Below are positions 61,375 through 64,000 of a stretch of DNA of 64,000 nucleotides, piece by piece. Source of the DNA: Vespula vulgaris (lineage: Eukaryota; Arthropoda; Insecta; Hymenoptera; Vespidae); contig NC_066596.1 in the NCBI RefSeq assembly GCF_905475345.1, positions 2,289,501-2,353,500 on the forward strand. The letters run 5' to 3'. The notes beneath the pieces were generated by a model. That model was not told where the DNA came from. It saw nothing but the letters and a program-made list of their open reading frames with translations, and made no database searches. Both the position numbers and the translations under genes were made by a program. The stretch's first letter is position 1; every line of letters starts with the position of its first letter.

Positions 61375-62498
61375 ACTTTTTTTTTCTTATCATATGTACA
61401 TATTATTGTATCATCATTTTTATTATTCTTAATATATAATTAAGCTTGATATAAAGCAGAATTTTATTCATTGATATCAAACGATTATTAATCGTATAAA
61501 GTTGTATCTGAAATAATTATTATATGTCTCCGAAAGAAATATTTTTTGGAAATAACATCTGATTTTGTCTCGAATCAAGAATAAAATTCTAATTATAAGT
61601 CCAACTTTGATTTATAAAAAAAAAAGAAACTTGAACATTTATATTGCATCTTTGCGATTTTGAAAAAATTATAATACTGAAGTCGATATAACTGTGTTCT
61701 TTTTAAGAATCATACGAACAGTTTTCCTTGAATTCCATCAAAAGTCACGGTCATTTCCTACGAATCGGTATTTCCTTTTGCATATGTATGCATGTATGTA
61801 TATATATTAGCGCATGCGAAAACCTCTTGGAAAAAAATCATGCGATAATATTGATTACAAGTAAAACTCTTCTATAGTTTACTACAATTATATTAATAAA
61901 AATAATTTTTTGCCTCGTAGAATATAATTGGATTTTGACAAATATATGGAAATAAATTTTTATCGTGCAACATTTAGTCATTTCTTAGATTTTCAGGGTC
62001 GTACGTTGCTCTTAACCTAACGTCGTTGATTTCAAAAGGTGCTGCACCTTTAATAACATCTTTATAGATATTTTATATACAAGATACAAAAATAATTATT
62101 CCAAATTAAAGTGACACGTAACATGGGATAAACTCATTTTTATTGTCGGTAAGAAATTACTTCATAAAAACGTTTGTTATGGAATTGTCATTCATTTTTT
62201 CTGTCTATTAACACGTAAGACATAAAATTACGCAACTTTTTAGTAATGCTTTATTTGTCCAATATATACGATGAAAAGAAACAAGTGTTACTTCACTAAT
62301 ACAAAAAATAGAAAGTCATTAGTGAAACTTAATGTTTCCAATGTTAATTAAGCACTTTGTATTAAATTTAATAACTACTACGTGGCTTAAAAATTTTTTT
62401 TTAACACCCTATATACGTTGCGGGTAAGGGTACATCAAGCCATAACGTTCCTAGAAAGTATCGATCTGTCCGCAAGTGGAGCTTTCTTTGGTCCGTGT
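61375..62498. other. Intergenic DNA between tRNA-Ile and the right-hand promoter
   Basis: AT-rich, with one perfect palindrome AAAGGTGC-T-GCACCTTT at 62035-62051. No gene seen. Confidence 0.5.
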
Positions 62499-62629
62499 TG
62501 ACGTCATTCGTAGAATATGATTGGTCGACGCTGAATCTGAAGTTTTCCTATTGGTCGACAGGCCGGTATAAGCGATGCTTTCACGGTAGCCGGCTTCAGT
62601 TGTGTTGTTACTCACTCACTGTACACTTG
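62499..62629 (+). promoter_or_regulatory. RNA polymerase II promoter with short first exon
   Basis: A CRE palindrome TGACGTCA (62499-62506) is followed by two inverted CCAAT boxes inside the direct repeat ATTGGTCGAC (62520-62529 and 62550-62559), a TATAAG box (62567-62572) and an arthropod initiator TCAGT (62596-62600). The initiator A at 62598 lies 31 bases after the TATA start, exactly as expected. A first exon of 32 bases would run 62598-62629 and end in CTTG|GTAAGTA, a strong donor. The gene would read rightward, out of the window. This is the best promoter in the window. Confidence 0.72.
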
Positions 62630-63484
62630 GTAAGTACCTTTCAACAAAAGACACATTTTATTTCCTCATTATTTCTTTATTTCTTCACGGTTAATTAGCA
62701 ATTTATTATGTAAAACAATCAAGAAAAAGAGAAAACAAGCAAATGAACATACAACTCAAAATAACAACAAAAAACTGCATGAATTTCCATTTTCACAGTT
62801 TTACAAGAATCAAATTAGTTCGACTTCATTATACCTGTCTAATAAAAGAGCTATCAAGTGATAAGACGGCCTTGAAACATAACATTTTTTACTATCAAGA
62901 TTAATGTTATACAACATGTGAATACGAAAAGATATTTTTCTTTATTGTTTGGAACGTGATAAAAAAAGAAAAAAATATATGAACGGGCCAAAGTAAAAGA
63001 TATCAGGAATAGGAAAATTACACGAAAGAAGTAAGACCTTGGTGACATAAGCCTTCTTGCCGTATCTAAATAATATAATGTGACAAAGAGATCGATGTCT
63101 CATACCATTTCCATCTGTAATTACGGAATCTTTTGTGTAAAGCCAATGCACATATATATTTGTCTGTGCACACATTTATTTCTAGATATATTTCCATGCA
63201 AACAAATTCTATTGATCGTTAAATAACTTGAAATAAAAAAGAAAAAATTACGAAGAAAAATAATAAATAAAATACATTCTATCGTTTGTAATTATCAAAC
63301 TGCAATTTCAAACAAAGTATTTTAGTTATTGATAAGGAAATATAAAAAGAAAAAAAATACTACAACTTAATTATTTTCATCATCTTTTAACAAGAATGTA
63401 AAAATTCTAACTTGATGCAATCGAGTAAGCTGCAGTGCATATGCGCGAACGCACCAGAAAGACCGCATCGATTTGCTAGGAATA

Positions 63485-63503
63485 GACAGACAGAGAAAGA
63501 GAA

Positions 63504-63584
<81 letters not shown>
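63485..63584. repeat. (CAGA)n/(GA)n microsatellite
   Basis: CAGA units followed by a GA run, inside the inferred first intron of the right-edge gene. Confidence 0.95.
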
Positions 63585-63902
63585 TTGCACAAGTATGAAA
63601 AAATGTTGATCCATAGAAAAAAGACAAAAATATCATTTAAAAGTGTTCATAATTAATACACGAAGATACATGTGAATAGTTTAGCATTGAACTTGAACTA
63701 GTTAGGATCTAAGTTATTCAGAAATGAAGTATAGTAGTTCCAATATTATTACTTATATTCGAGTAATATTTTTTTTTCCTTATTTTTTTTTTGTTCGTTC
63801 ATTTTTTATTTATCACGAGTCTAGTTTGATTTATTTTTGTAGATATGGCGAATAATAAATGGTTTTTCGTTTAATTTCTGTTAACATTTCCGGCATCAGC
63901 AA

Positions 63903-64000
63903 ATGTCTAATCAATATAGTAGCACTATATCATATTGGTTTTATCCTCATGCGCAAGGATATATCAGAGACTGCGCGTCACCAGAACACTTTCTATTACC
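63903..64000 (+). CDS. 5' part of a gene running off the right edge, unknown product
   Basis: A pyrimidine-rich stretch and GGCATCAG form a splice acceptor at 63899. Four bases later ATG (63903) opens a frame of 32 codons that is still open at the window end, starting MSNQYSSTISYWFYPHAQGY. Together with the promoter and donor at 62598-62629 this gives a model of a short noncoding first exon, a 1.27-kb intron (62630-63899) and a coding second exon. I do not recognise the protein. A 32-codon open frame alone could be chance; the matching promoter, donor and acceptor raise the likelihood. Another acceptor-like TTTTTGTAG lies near 63842. Confidence 0.42.
   Translation, partial: MSNQYSSTISYWFYPHAQGYIRDCASPEHFLL

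Noticed and set aside
62430..62460. Heat-shock element near the right-hand promoter
   Set aside because: TTCCTAGAA has three rather than two bases between the half-sites, so it does not fit the consensus.

Overview
The window looks like AT-rich nuclear DNA of an insect, most likely an aculeate hymenopteran (bee or wasp). The grounds are the low GC content with CpG not depleted, the very dense (GA)n/(TA)n microsatellites, short GT-AG introns, TCAGT-type arthropod initiators, a eukaryotic tRNA-Ile(AAT), and one intact insect-type UDP-glycosyltransferase gene. The assignment is inference; no marker gene fixes the species.

Layout. 1-26.0 kb: no gene I can support; microsatellites, low-complexity DNA and a few GC-richer islands. 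26.0-37.5 kb: one complete eight-exon UGT gene on the + strand, coding for 515 residues; all splice phases fit. 37.5-61 kb: no recognisable conserved protein gene, but the most remarkable part of the window. It holds four HDV-like self-cleaving ribozyme folds (two on +, two on -), a set of 15 stem-loops whose stems change while the loop stays CCTG on + (CAGG on -), a 211-bp tandem array in which each unit looks like a 151-nt exon plus a 60-nt intron, and a 1.33-kb tandem triplication carrying a strongly structured GC-rich RNA module directly upstream of two of the ribozymes. 61.29 kb: a tRNA-Ile(AAT) gene with a Pol III terminator. 62.5-64 kb: a strong RNA polymerase II promoter with a short first exon, and what looks like the first coding exon of a gene that runs off the right edge.

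How the pieces may fit. Three sequence blocks occur in the same order on both strands, pointing away from about 52.5 kb: a GGTCC...GGTTGTA block, a GGCACGAAGC block, and an HDV-like ribozyme. On + they lie at 56.49, 56.69 and 58.28 kb; on - at 47.79, 45.07 and 39.09 kb. I infer two old paralogous, divergently transcribed, spliced noncoding loci, each carrying ribozymes that would cut the transcript at a defined base. I do not recognise this arrangement and offer it as the candidate undescribed system. The ribozyme folds are read directly from the sequence and are supported by compensatory changes between copies; transcription, splicing and cleavage are untested.
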